The position numbers and the translations under genes are program-made. The notes under the pieces were generated by a model, which was given only the letters and a program-made list of their open reading frames with translations, was not told the origin of the DNA and made no database searches. From contig NZ_CP072648.1 in assembly GCF_018304825.1 (NCBI RefSeq), positions 2,029,501-2,093,500 of the forward strand: a stretch of DNA of 64,000 nt, read 5' to 3'. The first letter of the stretch is position 1. Each line of letters opens with the position of its first letter. This document shows positions 33,720-42,866 of the stretch, one piece after another. Source of the DNA: Chloracidobacterium validum. GTDB taxonomy: Bacteria; Acidobacteriota; Blastocatellia; Chloracidobacteriales; Chloracidobacteriaceae.

Positions 33720-34741
33720 GAAGCCGTTTCACCCTGGGCAATGCGCGCTTGCAGTCGCTCGAGAGGAAACTGTCCGACGCCCTGTCGGGTTTGGATGGAC
33801 TCGGCAACTGCCGCCATGAGGGCGCGGTTGATTGGGGTTGGAACCCCATACTGCTGACCGAGGCGGACGATCTCGCCATTGAGGTAGTCAACTTCCGTTT
33901 CTGGACGGCGGAAGTGAAGGTCCTGCCACATCGAAGGGTAGCCGCGCTGCTCAGGCGGCGTGTCGGAAAACTCGAGGCGGCGCGCCGCAAAGGCCTCGAC
34001 TTGAGCGCGAATATCGAAGCGACCGGTGACATCGGCCGGAGAAATGCCGGCCGCAGCCAACACGCGCAACCCTTCGTCCATGATAGCCCGCATCATCGCC
34101 AGCATGGCTGGATCGGCAAAAGCCTTCTGCCAGTAGCAATCCGTCACCGCCAACAAGGCGTTGTTGAGATTGCCAATGAGCTTGCCCCACTTGACCGCCA
34201 TGGCGTCGGGATGCTCCCGGGTGGGGAGTCCAGCCACGGTGAGATCGGCCGCGACCTGAGCAGTGAGGGCGTCCGTTCCCGCCGGAAAGCGGCCTACGGC
34301 CAGAAAGTCGGTGATGGTCAGGATCACGCGCCCCGGTTCAGGCAGTACGGCGTTGAAAAGAACGAGCACCGGATACACATTGGCAAAAGACGTGGCGACG
34401 ACCGGCTCGTTGGCCACACCGTTTTGCAGGCAGAACACCGGGGTGTCCGCCGGGAAATGGGCGGCAAGTTCGGCAGCGGCCGCTGCCGTCTGGGTGGCTT
34501 TGACACTCAGCAGGATGGCATCGCCTGGGCTTGGCTTGAGCCTCGTCACGCTCGATTCGGCCGGCACGTCAAGGGTGAAGACTTCCGTTGGCGTTTCGAG
34601 TCGCAATCCCCGGTCGGCAATGGCGGAGACATGAGACGGACGAGCCATCAGGCAAACCTTGCGGCCGGCACGGTAGAGCAACCCACCGACGACGCTGCCC
34701 ACGGCACCCGCGCCATATACAATGTAACGCTCAATGGTCAT
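33716..34741 (-). CDS. ketopantoate reductase family protein
   Basis: 341 residues of the ApbA/PanE family, somewhat longer than the usual 300. The NADP-binding motif YGAGAVGSVVG is at the N-terminus. The catalytic-Lys region AVKWGKLIGNLNNAL and the C-terminal substrate region SMWQDLHFRRPETEVDYLNG followed by GVPTPIN are clear. Family members reduce ketopantoate to pantoate with NADPH, but many have other substrates. Its ATG overlaps the crtYd stop as ATGA, so it is translated with the lycopene cyclase subunits. That context makes a plain pantothenate role uncertain. Confidence 0.88.
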   Translation of the reverse strand: MTIERYIVYGAGAVGSVVGGLLYRAGRKVCLMARPSHVSAIADRGLRLETPTEVFTLDVPAESSVTRLKPSPGDAILLSVKATQTAAAAAELAAHFPADTPVFCLQNGVANEPVVATSFANVYPVLVLFNAVLPEPGRVILTITDFLAVGRFPAGTDALTAQVAADLTVAGLPTREHPDAMAVKWGKLIGNLNNALLAVTDCYWQKAFADPAMLAMMRAIMDEGLRVLAAAGISPADVTGRFDIRAQVEAFAARRLEFSDTPPEQRGYPSMWQDLHFRRPETEVDYLNGEIVRLGQQYGVPTPINRALMAAVAESIQTRQGVGQFPLERLQARIAQGETAS

Positions 34742-35049
34742 GCGCGTAGTTCTTTGGGAAGGAACAAGACCAGGCTTTGGGAGACCAGCAGGCTGGTTAG
34801 AAAAAAGAAAATAACTTCTTCGAGTGGAACGATACCAAGGTGAATACCCAGAATCTGATTGGCATCAAACAACCAGATTCCCTCGGCAATGGCCAGTGAG
34901 TCGGCGACGATGAAATACAGTCCGACGGCAATCACCGGAACAAAGACGGCGCGCGCGTTGCGCGTCAGAATCCGCCAACCAATGACCCACTGGAGAATGA
35001 CGATAGGGAGCATCCACCCCAATAAGTGAAACAGGTAGTTGGTTTTCAT
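34738..35049 (-). CDS. crtYd: lycopene cyclase subunit, CrtYd type
   Basis: 103-residue membrane protein with three hydrophobic segments and the family motif PLEEVIFFFLTSLLV. This is one half of the heterodimeric lycopene cyclase known from actinobacteria and fused in some archaea and fungi, which forms beta-rings on lycopene. The start overlaps the crtYc stop as ATGA and the end overlaps the panE-like gene. c/d assignment follows the gene order; the two halves are similar to each other. Confidence 0.87.
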   Translation of the reverse strand: MKTNYLFHLLGWMLPIVILQWVIGWRILTRNARAVFVPVIAVGLYFIVADSLAIAEGIWLFDANQILGIHLGIVPLEEVIFFFLTSLLVSQSLVLFLPKELRA

Positions 35050-35372
35050 GCCGGCCCTTCCTTGGAGTCCGGCGTTTGGCGCGGCCGCAGCAGGGCGACC
35101 GTCAAAAACCCGACACTGATGGTTTGCAGGAAGAAAAAGCCATATTCCTCAATCGGAAGCCGCCAAATACGGAACAAAATTTTGTCTTCCGGGAAATCCC
35201 AGATGCCAAGCTTGACGGCATGATTGTCCCACGGGGTCGTGAAGACAAAGACAATGAGACAGACCAGCCCAAGCCAGCGCGCGTGAGCGCGGGAAAACTT
35301 GCCACGCGCCAGCCAAGCCGTCACGAGGAGCAGTGGCAGGCTGAAGTAGAGGTGAAACTGCAAGTACGTCAT
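35046..35372 (-). CDS. crtYc: lycopene cyclase subunit, CrtYc type
   Basis: 108 residues from ATG 35372 (MTYLQFHLYF), with three hydrophobic segments and the motif PIEEYGFFFLQTISVG, matching the first half of the two-subunit lycopene cyclase. The open frame extends upstream to a TTG at 35432 but the family N-terminus begins at MTYLQF. No clear Shine-Dalgarno is present. It heads the crtYc-crtYd-panE-like cluster. Both Pro-x-Glu-Glu motifs, one per subunit, are present, which is consistent with an active cyclase. Confidence 0.86.
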   Translation of the reverse strand: MTYLQFHLYFSLPLLLVTAWLARGKFSRAHARWLGLVCLIVFVFTTPWDNHAVKLGIWDFPEDKILFRIWRLPIEEYGFFFLQTISVGFLTVALLRPRQTPDSKEGPA

Positions 35373-35612
35373 GAAAGGAAAATAACCAGGGAACGCGCTA
35401 GGGGCAATACAACTGGGGGCCAGCGTATCCAAGCTCCTTGGGCAGAGGAAAGTCTATGGCTTTCCTTACCTAAGAAATAATCAACGTGACACTGGACTGC
35501 GCTCCCAACCCGCGCAAGGCAGGTCAGGTCGCCAGTGCCTCGGCACGTCCCAGCGCCGGCAGTTTGCGGTTCAGCTTGCGGTTGCGTCGTGAAGTCCCGG
35601 CACCGATTCGGG

Positions 35613-36392
35613 TCAGGTCGCGGAGGCATCGCTGCCTAATGCGTGACGGCGGTTGGGGTTGAGCATATCCGTCGCGATTTGTCCGTCCCGAATCGTCAGC
35701 ACGCGATGGGCATGCGCGGCGATGTCAGGCTCATGGGTGACGACAATGATGGTGTTGCCGCGTTCGTGCAGCACATCCAGCAACCCCATGATCTCCCGAC
35801 TCGTCGCCGAATCGAGGTTTCCGGTCGGCTCGTCCGCCAGAATGATGGATGGGTTATTGACCAGTGCGCGCGCAATGGCAACCCGCTGACGCTGCCCACC
35901 GGAGAGTTCATTTGGGCGGTGGTGCATCCGGTGCGCCAAGTCAACCTGCTCCAGCGCCCGCTTGGCCCGCCGCAGTCGCTCCGCCGAAGGTACGCCGCTG
36001 TAGATCAGTGGCAGTTCCACGTTATGAAGGGCGGTAGCGCGCGGCAGCAAGTTGAAGGTCTGGAAGACAAAGCCAATTTCCTGATTGCGAACCTGGGCAA
36101 GTTCATCGTCATCCATGGACGACACCAGCTTGCCGTTGAGCCAGTATTCGCCCTTGGTCGGCGTGTCGAGACAGCCGATGAGGTTCATCAGCGTGGACTT
36201 TCCCGACCCGGACGGCCCAACGATGGCAATGTACTCATTCCGCTGAATCGTGAAGCTCACGCCGTGTAGCGCGTGGATGATTTCCTCTCCCATCCGATAC
36301 GTCTTCCACACATCTTTGGTCTGGATGACCGGCGGGGTGTGAACGATTGGGGGGATGGCGTCTGCCGTGATTGATGTGGTCTCAACAAACAT
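35613..36392 (-). CDS. ABC transporter ATPase, MacB/LolD type
   Basis: 259 residues. Walker [11 protein letters not shown]-loop FQTFNLLP, signature LSGGQRQR, Walker [13 protein letters not shown] and the H-loop VTHEP are all present. The sequence after the Q-loop places it with the LolD/MacB/FtsE-like group that serve FtsX-fold permeases. It lies 23 bases downstream of the MacA-like adaptor. An FtsX-type permease would be expected next but crtYc follows instead after 240 bases. Export role inferred. Confidence 0.94.
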   Translation of the reverse strand: MFVETTSITADAIPPIVHTPPVIQTKDVWKTYRMGEEIIHALHGVSFTIQRNEYIAIVGPSGSGKSTLMNLIGCLDTPTKGEYWLNGKLVSSMDDDELAQVRNQEIGFVFQTFNLLPRATALHNVELPLIYSGVPSAERLRRAKRALEQVDLAHRMHHRPNELSGGQRQRVAIARALVNNPSIILADEPTGNLDSATSREIMGLLDVLHERGNTIIVVTHEPDIAAHAHRVLTIRDGQIATDMLNPNRRHALGSDASAT

Positions 36393-36415
36393 AATTGGGC
36401 GGGGGTACTGAGGGA

Positions 36416-37888
36416 TTATCCCTTGGCTTTGTCAACATTGCCGGTTTGCGCGTCACGGGTAATCGTCGCGCCAGGTTTCAGGGTGCGCAGGAGCCGGTAT
36501 GGACCGACCACAATGTTTTGCCCCTCAGACAGGCCATTGACAATTTCAATGTCCGTTTCACCGAGGATGCCGGTCGTGACAGGAACAAACTTTGCCTTGC
36601 CACCTTCTTCAACGAAGACGCCTGAAACTTCAGCGCGCTTGGCCGGTTTCTTCTCGGTGTCACTGCCGGCCGCAGGTGGTGGGGTGGACGGCGTCGGTGC
36701 GGTGGATACATCGGCCGGATCGCGGCTGACCAGTGCTTGGAGGGGAATCACGAGGACGTCCCGCCGGGTGTCAGTCGTAATGACGGCCGTTGCCGACATG
36801 CCCGGCCGCAGGCGAGCCCGGTCTTTTTCGGAAGGGTTGAGACGAATCTTGACCTTGAAGTTTTTGGCTTCCTGGGACGTCGCATTGGCGGCAATGGTTT
36901 GCCCAGATCGGGTCACAGCGCTTTGACCGACTTCGGCAACCTGGCCGGGAATCTCCGTGTCACCGAGTGAATCCACCTTGACCTTGGCCGGCTGTCCAAT
37001 GCGGACGTTGGCAATATCGGTTTCATCAACCTGGACCTCGATGTTGATTTCTGACATGTCAGCAATGGTCATCAGCGCCGTGGTATTGAGATTGGCAACG
37101 GCGAACTCACCGACGCGCACGGGCAAGCTTGACACCACGCCGTCAATCGGAGACTTCCGAATGGTTTGATCGAGAAAATACTGGGAGTTGACCAACTGCG
37201 CGCGCGATGCCTTGACCCGCTGCCAGGCCGACTTGCTCGACTCCTCAGCTCGTTGAACGCCAATTTCGGCGTCCTGGACCACCTGCTTGAGCCGCTCAAT
37301 CTGAATCACCTGCGCATCGTAAGCGGCTTTGGCAACCTCATAGTTGGCCTGGGCGGTATCGAAGTCGGCCCGTGACACTACACCGGCTTCAAGCAGCTCG
37401 GTGGTGCGGCGGAGCTGGATTTTTTGTAAATCGAGCTGCGCCTTGAGCCGACTGAGGTCGGTTTCCGCCGCAATGAGCTGGGCCTTGTTCTGCGTGACCA
37501 AGTTACGGGCACTGAGGACTTGGGTCTCCGTGGCGCGCGCATCCTGCTCGGCGGCTCGGTAGTTGGCCTCGGCGCTCTGCTGAGAGGTCAGTTGCTGGGT
37601 GGGGTCCACCTTGACCAGAGGTTGCCCCTTGCGCACGACATCCCCTTCCTTGACGAAAATATCGGTGACACGCCCAGGAACTTCGGCCGTGAGGTTGTAC
37701 AGTGCAGCCGGTCGAACTTCGCCCGAAGCCGACACTTTGGCTTCGAGAAGTTCGCGCCGCTTGACTTGTTCAATCTGCACGCTAATGGCATCGGTGCGGC
37801 GGGTCAGCAGACTGGCAGCCATGATACTGACGACAAGCAGGGTTGCTCCGCCGACAATCAGCAACTTTTTGGTTCGACTAAGCGCCAT
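36416..37888 (-). CDS. MacA-like membrane fusion protein (HlyD family)
   Basis: 490-residue periplasmic adaptor with an N-terminal membrane anchor (about 8-28). A lipoyl half ([16 protein letters not shown]) precedes a long coiled-coil hairpin at about 105-240. The second lipoyl half, a beta-barrel and a C-terminal membrane-proximal domain follow; a Pro/Thr/Ala-rich insert lies at about 395-415. Such proteins link an inner-membrane ABC pump to an outer-membrane channel. It precedes the LolD/MacB-type ATPase by 23 bases. No permease or TolC-like gene is nearby. Cargo unknown. Confidence 0.92.
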   Translation of the reverse strand: MALSRTKKLLIVGGATLLVVSIMAASLLTRRTDAISVQIEQVKRRELLEAKVSASGEVRPAALYNLTAEVPGRVTDIFVKEGDVVRKGQPLVKVDPTQQLTSQQSAEANYRAAEQDARATETQVLSARNLVTQNKAQLIAAETDLSRLKAQLDLQKIQLRRTTELLEAGVVSRADFDTAQANYEVAKAAYDAQVIQIERLKQVVQDAEIGVQRAEESSKSAWQRVKASRAQLVNSQYFLDQTIRKSPIDGVVSSLPVRVGEFAVANLNTTALMTIADMSEINIEVQVDETDIANVRIGQPAKVKVDSLGDTEIPGQVAEVGQSAVTRSGQTIAANATSQEAKNFKVKIRLNPSEKDRARLRPGMSATAVITTDTRRDVLVIPLQALVSRDPADVSTAPTPSTPPPAAGSDTEKKPAKRAEVSGVFVEEGGKAKFVPVTTGILGETDIEIVNGLSEGQNIVVGPYRLLRTLKPGATITRDAQTGNVDKAKG

Positions 37889-38161
37889 GATGTGTGGAAG
37901 CCTTGGAGTTCTCGAGCAGGTTTAGACGGCTTTGGCGTTGGTAGTATTACCAGACGTGATGCGGACGCTTACGCCGAAGCCGGTACGCAGGTTTCAAGAA
38001 AATACATGGAGCGGCAACGTGCGTTTCAAAATTCAGTTCTGCGCTGCGGGACCAGACGATAGCCAAGCTTGGACTTTGTGCTTGATGATACGCCGCCGAA
38101 CGGCCAGGCTGTGTGTGGCGACGTACCTTGACCCTGGGGACACCAACTCAATCACGCTGCG

Positions 38162-39529
38162 ATGACAATACTTTACACAGCTCAATGGGTGATACCGGTG
38201 GCCGGTGTACCGATCCAGGATGGCGCGGTTGCGGTCCAGGACGGAAAGATTCTGACGCTTGGCCCAGAGTCAGAAGTCCGGGCACGACTCGCGCGCTTCG
38301 GCAATCTGGAAACTGTGGCACTCGGAAATGCCGCCATCTGTCCGGGTTTCGTCAATGTCCACGCCCACCTTGAGCTGACGGCGCTCCGTGGCCGCCTCGA
38401 AGACCTGTCGTTCTTCGATTGGATTCGCACGCTCACCGACTTGCGCGGGGCATGGATGCAGGCCGAAGACCTGGAGCTTTCAGCCCAGTGGGGCGTCGTC
38501 GAGGCAATCCGGGCCGGCATCACCACGCTTGCCGATACTGAAACATCCGGCGCTGGTTTTCGCGCCCTGTGCGCCGGTGGTCTGCGGGGCATCGCCTACC
38601 AGGAAGTCTTTGGTCCTGACCCGATGCAGGCCAAGAAAAGCTTAGCCGGACTCAAACGGCGCATCGAGGCGCAGCGTCCAGCCGAAACCGACTTGGTACG
38701 CCTCGGGGTTTCGCCCCATGCCGTGTATTCCGTCTCGGCGCTCCTGTTCCGACTGGTCATCGAATATGCCGAACGCCAGGGGTTGCCGGTGGCCATCCAC
38801 TGCGCAGAATCACAAGCCGAGGACGATTTTCTCCGCACTGGGCAGGGACCTTTTGCCGAGTTTTTGCGCAGCCGTGGCATCGGCTGGACCCCACCCCGCG
38901 TGTCGGCGATTCGGTATCTCAGCGACCTGAACGTACTGCGTGTCAAGCCGCTACTGATCCACGCCGTCCGCGCCACAGAAGAAGACATCGGCCTGCTGAC
39001 CTTTCATGGCGCGCGCGTTGCCCATTGCCCCAAGTCGAACGCCAAGTTCGGGCACGGCATTGCCCCGGTAAGCCGAATGCGCCAGCGTGGCGTGCGGGTT
39101 GGACTGGGGACGGACAGCGTCGCATCGAACAATGTTTGCGACCTTCTCGATGAAGGGCGGTTTGCCCAGCTCCTGAGCCGCGCCACGCAAGGGGATGGAC
39201 AGATGCTACCGGCAGCGGCGCTCTTGCAGTGGATGACCCTGGATGGGGCATGCGTGCTCGGACTCGACGACCAAATTGGGACGCTGGAGGTCGGCAAGGA
39301 CGCCGATCTGGTCGGTATCTCACTGGTTGGACCGCACCTCGAGCCGGTTTATGACCCGGTGGCGACGGTGACAACGGCCGCTACCGGGCGCGACGTGGTG
39401 TTGACCGTCGTCAAAGGGCGTGTTGTTTACGATGGGAAACGGGTTCTGACGCTCGATGAAGAACAACTGCGCGACCGCCTTCGCGCGCTCGCCGGGCGCT
39501 TGCATCCATCGCTTGCATCCATTAGGTGA
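38162..39529 (+). CDS. amidohydrolase family protein (MtaD/TrzA/MqnX-like)
   Basis: 455 residues of the metal-dependent hydrolase superfamily. Metal ligands are visible in PGFVNVHAHLEL, in AIHCAES and LLIHAVRAT, and in GLGTDSVASNN. The TRZ/ATZ group includes S-adenosylhomocysteine/methylthioadenosine deaminases, guanine deaminase and aminodeoxyfutalosine deaminase of menaquinone synthesis; N-V-H-A-H-L-E-L is closest in style to the last. I cannot choose the substrate. The 3' end holds a 13-bp tandem duplication that sets the last residues. It is upstream of yicC by 144 bases. Confidence 0.88.
   Translation: MTILYTAQWVIPVAGVPIQDGAVAVQDGKILTLGPESEVRARLARFGNLETVALGNAAICPGFVNVHAHLELTALRGRLEDLSFFDWIRTLTDLRGAWMQAEDLELSAQWGVVEAIRAGITTLADTETSGAGFRALCAGGLRGIAYQEVFGPDPMQAKKSLAGLKRRIEAQRPAETDLVRLGVSPHAVYSVSALLFRLVIEYAERQGLPVAIHCAESQAEDDFLRTGQGPFAEFLRSRGIGWTPPRVSAIRYLSDLNVLRVKPLLIHAVRATEEDIGLLTFHGARVAHCPKSNAKFGHGIAPVSRMRQRGVRVGLGTDSVASNNVCDLLDEGRFAQLLSRATQGDGQMLPAAALLQWMTLDGACVLGLDDQIGTLEVGKDADLVGISLVGPHLEPVYDPVATVTTAATGRDVVLTVVKGRVVYDGKRVLTLDEEQLRDRLRALAGRLHPSLASIR
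39497..39522. repeat. 13-bp tandem duplication at the end of the amidohydrolase gene
   Basis: Two perfect copies of cgcttgcatccat, at 39497-39509 and 39510-39522, just before the stop at 39527-39529. Thirteen is not a multiple of three, so the duplication shifted the frame and probably made the present C-terminus. Confidence 0.96.
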
Positions 39530-39673
39530 TACGCTTGAGACCGGCAGACGATAGCAAATCCATGAAACCTGGATTTTTTGGTATCATCCACCAGGTGCCA
39601 TAGCGAGAAGCCCCTGTGGGCGGGCAGTGGAGGCGCGTAAGCAGCGGGAAGTTAGCGACAGGTGTTTGTTGTC

Positions 39674-40555
39674 ATGAAGAGCATGACGGGTTTTGGCCGC
39701 GCCACCGTGGCCACCGATGAATTTTCCCTCACCGTTGAGTTGCGCGCGGTCAACAACCGATTTCTGGACATTCATGCGCGCTTGCCATCCGAGTTGACAG
39801 CCACGGAGGCAGACTTTCGCAAGCTTGTGCAGTCACGGTTGCAGCGGGGGCGGATTGACGCCACAGTGAGCTTGACCCAACACCGCCCGGTGACCTTCCT
39901 GGTCAATATCCCGCTCGTGCAGGGCTATGTCACGGCGCTCCGCCAAGCCCAGGCGGCAACGGGTGTGGCTGGCGACTTTGACCTGAGTTTGTTGGCACGG
40001 CTGCCGGGGGCAATTCAGCCCGCCATGGAGACGGATGAAGTGTTTGCTGCGCGCTTGTCGAATGGACTGCTTACGGCAGCGGGGCAGGCCCTCGACGCCC
40101 TCGATGCCATGCGCCAAACTGAAGGACGAGCGCTTGCCATGGAAATCTCGGCGCGGCTGGAGGCAATTGCCGAGCGCATTCCGGTGATTGAGGCGGCGGC
40201 AGCCACAGTTTTTGACGCTCAACGGGCGCGATTCGAACGGCGCATGCAGTCTTTGCTCCGCGATCTGGGCAGCATTGATGAAGGCCGCTTGGCACAGGAA
40301 GCCGCCTATGCCGCCGAACGCTGTGACATTACAGAAGAAATCGCGCGACTGCGGAGTCATGTTGCCCAAATGCGCGACTTACTCGTTCGTGAGGCAGCCG
40401 GTATTGGCAAGGCAATGGATTTTCTCTTACAGGAAATGAATCGTGAAGCGAATACGATGCTTTCCAAGGCCAGTGACACTACGGTTCACGATGTAGCGCT
40501 TTCGGTCAAAACCGAAATCGAAAAGATTAAGGAGCAAGCCCAGAATGTTGAATAG
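39674..40555 (+). CDS. yicC: YicC family endoribonuclease
   Basis: 293 residues from ATG 39674 (MKSMTGFGRA), the invariant family N-terminus. The C-terminal part EEIARLRSHVAQMRDLL and GKAMDFLLQEMNREANTM is equally typical. YicC-family proteins are stress-related endoribonucleases in other bacteria. It overlaps gmk by 11 bases, in the common yicC-gmk-rpoZ order. Confidence 0.95.
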   Translation: MKSMTGFGRATVATDEFSLTVELRAVNNRFLDIHARLPSELTATEADFRKLVQSRLQRGRIDATVSLTQHRPVTFLVNIPLVQGYVTALRQAQAATGVAGDFDLSLLARLPGAIQPAMETDEVFAARLSNGLLTAAGQALDALDAMRQTEGRALAMEISARLEAIAERIPVIEAAAATVFDAQRARFERRMQSLLRDLGSIDEGRLAQEAAYAAERCDITEEIARLRSHVAQMRDLLVREAAGIGKAMDFLLQEMNREANTMLSKASDTTVHDVALSVKTEIEKIKEQAQNVE

Positions 40556-41243
40556 CCACCTGCATCCTCGACGCCGCGGCATGCTGGTGGTTGTCTCTGC
40601 GCCATCCGGGGGCGGCAAGTCCACCTTGCTGCGGCGGCTCTTGGCTGAAGTGGACAATCTGCGCTACTCAATTTCTTACACCACGCGCCCGCCCCGGCCT
40701 GGCGAGCGGGACGGTGAGCATTACTACTTTGTGTCGCCGGATGACTTTGAGCGCATGCGCGAGCACGGGGAATTTTTGGAGTCGGCGCTCGTTCACGGGC
40801 ACTTTTACGGCACGCACCGCAAGTTTGTTGAAGCAACCTTAGACCGCGGACAAGACCTCATTCTCGATATTGATGTTCAAGGGGCCGAAAGTCTGGCCAA
40901 CATCATGCCGGAAGCGACGCGAATTTTCATCATGCCGCCAAGCTATGACGTGTTGTGCCAGCGGCTGCGCGCGCGCGGCAGCGATGACCCAGCGATCATT
41001 GCGCGCCGCTTGCGAAATGCTGGGCAGGAAGTCAGGCGCTTTCGCGAGTTTCACTATGTCGTCGTCAATGACGACCTCGACCGCGCTCTTCAGGCATTGA
41101 TCTGTATCATTGGCGCCGAGCGCGAGCGGTGGCGGCTCACCGAAAAAGCGCTCGATGCCATCGTTGCCACTTTTCAAACTGGAATCACCTTGTTGCCAGT
41201 AGAAGGAGGATACCCAAGCTATGACGACACCCAAGGAAACTAA
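40545..41243 (+). CDS. gmk: guanylate kinase
   Basis: 232 residues. Phosphorylates GMP to GDP with ATP. The P-loop is SAPSGGGKSTLLRRL; the GMP-binding segment YSISYTTRPPRPGERDGEHYYF and DIDVQGAESL follow. It overlaps yicC at its start and rpoZ at its end (23 bases), so the three are one transcription unit. The C-terminus beyond about residue 210 is a short extension. Confidence 0.96.
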   Translation: MLNSHLHPRRRGMLVVVSAPSGGGKSTLLRRLLAEVDNLRYSISYTTRPPRPGERDGEHYYFVSPDDFERMREHGEFLESALVHGHFYGTHRKFVEATLDRGQDLILDIDVQGAESLANIMPEATRIFIMPPSYDVLCQRLRARGSDDPAIIARRLRNAGQEVRRFREFHYVVVNDDLDRALQALICIIGAERERWRLTEKALDAIVATFQTGITLLPVEGGYPSYDDTQGN

Positions 41244-41469
41244 AACCGAAATACGTACCATTCCCGACAGCAAGTATCGGTTGATCCTGGTGGCCGCCGC
41301 GCGCAGCAAGCAAATCCAAAAGGGACGCGAGCCGCGGGTGCGTTCCGCCAATCACAAACCTACCCGGATTGCACTTGAAGAAGTCAGCCAGGGGTTAGTG
41401 CCGTTTGAAGTGCTGCCACCTCGTGAATCAACCATTCCCCATCACGAAGATGGCATCATTAGTATTTAG
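41221..41469 (+). CDS. rpoZ: RNA polymerase omega subunit
   Basis: 82 residues. The omega pattern SKYRLILVAAARSKQIQ and the later THKPTRIALEE-like NHKPTRIALEEVSQG identify it. It aids assembly of RNA polymerase. AAGGAGG lies 12 bases upstream, inside the end of gmk, which fixes the start despite the overlap. Position after gmk is the common one. Confidence 0.93.
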   Translation: MTTPKETKTEIRTIPDSKYRLILVAAARSKQIQKGREPRVRSANHKPTRIALEEVSQGLVPFEVLPPRESTIPHHEDGIISI

Positions 41470-41535
41470 CTTGGTCAGGATTGATTTTCGGATGCGCACA
41501 CTCTGGTGGATAGGTTCTCATCCAGGTGTGTTGCT

Positions 41536-41560
41536 GTTGCCGGGATGAATGCCCGGCAAC
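41536..41560 (+). terminator. hairpin after rpoZ
   Basis: Perfect 9-bp stem (gttgccggg / cccggcaac) with a 7-nt loop, 66 bases after the rpoZ stop. It is followed by A-rich sequence rather than T, so termination in this direction is uncertain. Confidence 0.45.
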
Positions 41561-41687
41561 AAAACCGAAGAGAACCAAAGCTGCGCGGAGCCTCCCCACT
41601 TCGCTTCGGCCACCGGCGGCGGATTGCGCCGCTGGTGCGCCGCCCTTGCGGGCGCAAATGCTGCACGGATAGCCAGTCGTTGACCCT

Positions 41688-42845
41688 ATGCGAATGATAG
41701 CCAGCCACGCTGACGATGCGTGGCATGTGTTGCGCCAACCAGGCGCTTATGAGTGGTGGTACTTTGATGCGCTGTCGGAAGACCAAGACTATGGGCTGGT
41801 GGCCATTTGGTTCTGCGGCATGCCGTTTTCGCCGGATTACAACGCGCACGTTGAAGCCTATGAACGCGGCCGGGCTGCGGCTCCAGACCCCTGCGATTAC
41901 GCGGCCTTTTCGTTTGCGCTGTATCACCGCGGGCGTCCGATTGCCTACGCGCTTACTGAATACGATACCTTCACCGCCTTGACGACGCAGCCGACGGTTT
42001 GCACCGGTCGGAACTGGTTTACCTATGACGCGGCGACAGCAACTTATCACCTCGTCGTGGACGTGGATTTAACGGAAGTCACAACTGCGATTCCGGTTGC
42101 CATCGGACGCCGTCTGACCGGAACGATGACCTTTCGCAACCTGACCGAGAACTGGTTTTCGCCAGCGCTGGCGGCATCGAGTCTCGGCCGGTTGTCGTCT
42201 GCCAACGGAACGCATACCTGGAATCTGGTTGCGCCCGTGTGCGCAACGCAAGGGACGCTCGAAATCACCGCGGCCGACGGACGGCGCGAGCGGCAGGTAG
42301 CGTTTGCCGGACGCGGCTACCACGACCACAACTACGACACGGTTCCGATGTCCCGCGCCATCAACCGCTGGCACTGGGGACGTTGCTGGCGTGGCGACCG
42401 CATGCTGATTTACTACCGCAACGAGCCGTTGCCTGGGCAGCCGGGAGACTTTTCATTTGGCGCGGTGTTCGACGGTGAGCGCCCCCAACTGGTCACGGAC
42501 GCCATTGATGTGGCCTTTGAGGCCCAGCAGCGCAATTGGTTGGGGTTGAAGTATCCGCACCGCCTGCGGGTCACATTGCCGTCCACCGGCGAAACCTGGA
42601 TGATTCGGCAGCGGCACATGGTGGACTCCGGGCCGTTTTACATCCGCTTTCTGAGCGGCTTGGAAGCCGAGTCCAATGACGATGCGCACGGCGTCTCAGA
42701 AACACTGGACGGCGTGCGCCTGCGGTGGCGGCTGTTCCGTCCGATGATCAATACGCGCATTCAACGGCCACCCAGCCGCCGGGCCCTGCTCCCAGCTCCG
42801 GTCATGCGATTGGGAAGGACGGCTCTGATCTGGCTCGTCACCTAG
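41688..42845 (+). CDS. crtC: carotenoid 1,2-hydratase (CrtC) family protein
   Basis: 385 residues, lipocalin-like CrtC/AttH superfamily. N-terminal YEWWYFDALSEDQ and central FAGRGYHDHNYDTVPM are the family signature and active-site region. CrtC adds water across the terminal double bond of acyclic or monocyclic carotenoids such as lycopene and neurosporene. In this genome it lies about 6 kb from the lycopene cyclase genes, so monocyclic hydroxylated carotenoids are plausible. Two ATGs (41688, 41694) are possible starts. It is convergent with the amidohydrolase gene at 42867. The family also has non-carotenoid members. Confidence 0.85.
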   Translation: MRMIASHADDAWHVLRQPGAYEWWYFDALSEDQDYGLVAIWFCGMPFSPDYNAHVEAYERGRAAAPDPCDYAAFSFALYHRGRPIAYALTEYDTFTALTTQPTVCTGRNWFTYDAATATYHLVVDVDLTEVTTAIPVAIGRRLTGTMTFRNLTENWFSPALAASSLGRLSSANGTHTWNLVAPVCATQGTLEITAADGRRERQVAFAGRGYHDHNYDTVPMSRAINRWHWGRCWRGDRMLIYYRNEPLPGQPGDFSFGAVFDGERPQLVTDAIDVAFEAQQRNWLGLKYPHRLRVTLPSTGETWMIRQRHMVDSGPFYIRFLSGLEAESNDDAHGVSETLDGVRLRWRLFRPMINTRIQRPPSRRALLPAPVMRLGRTALIWLVT

Positions 42846-42866
42846 CCGGGTTGGTATCGTTTGGCG

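Noticed and set aside
33512-34843. 443-codon plus-strand open frame
   Set aside because: Antisense to the PanE-like gene and crtYd, both clearly recognisable.
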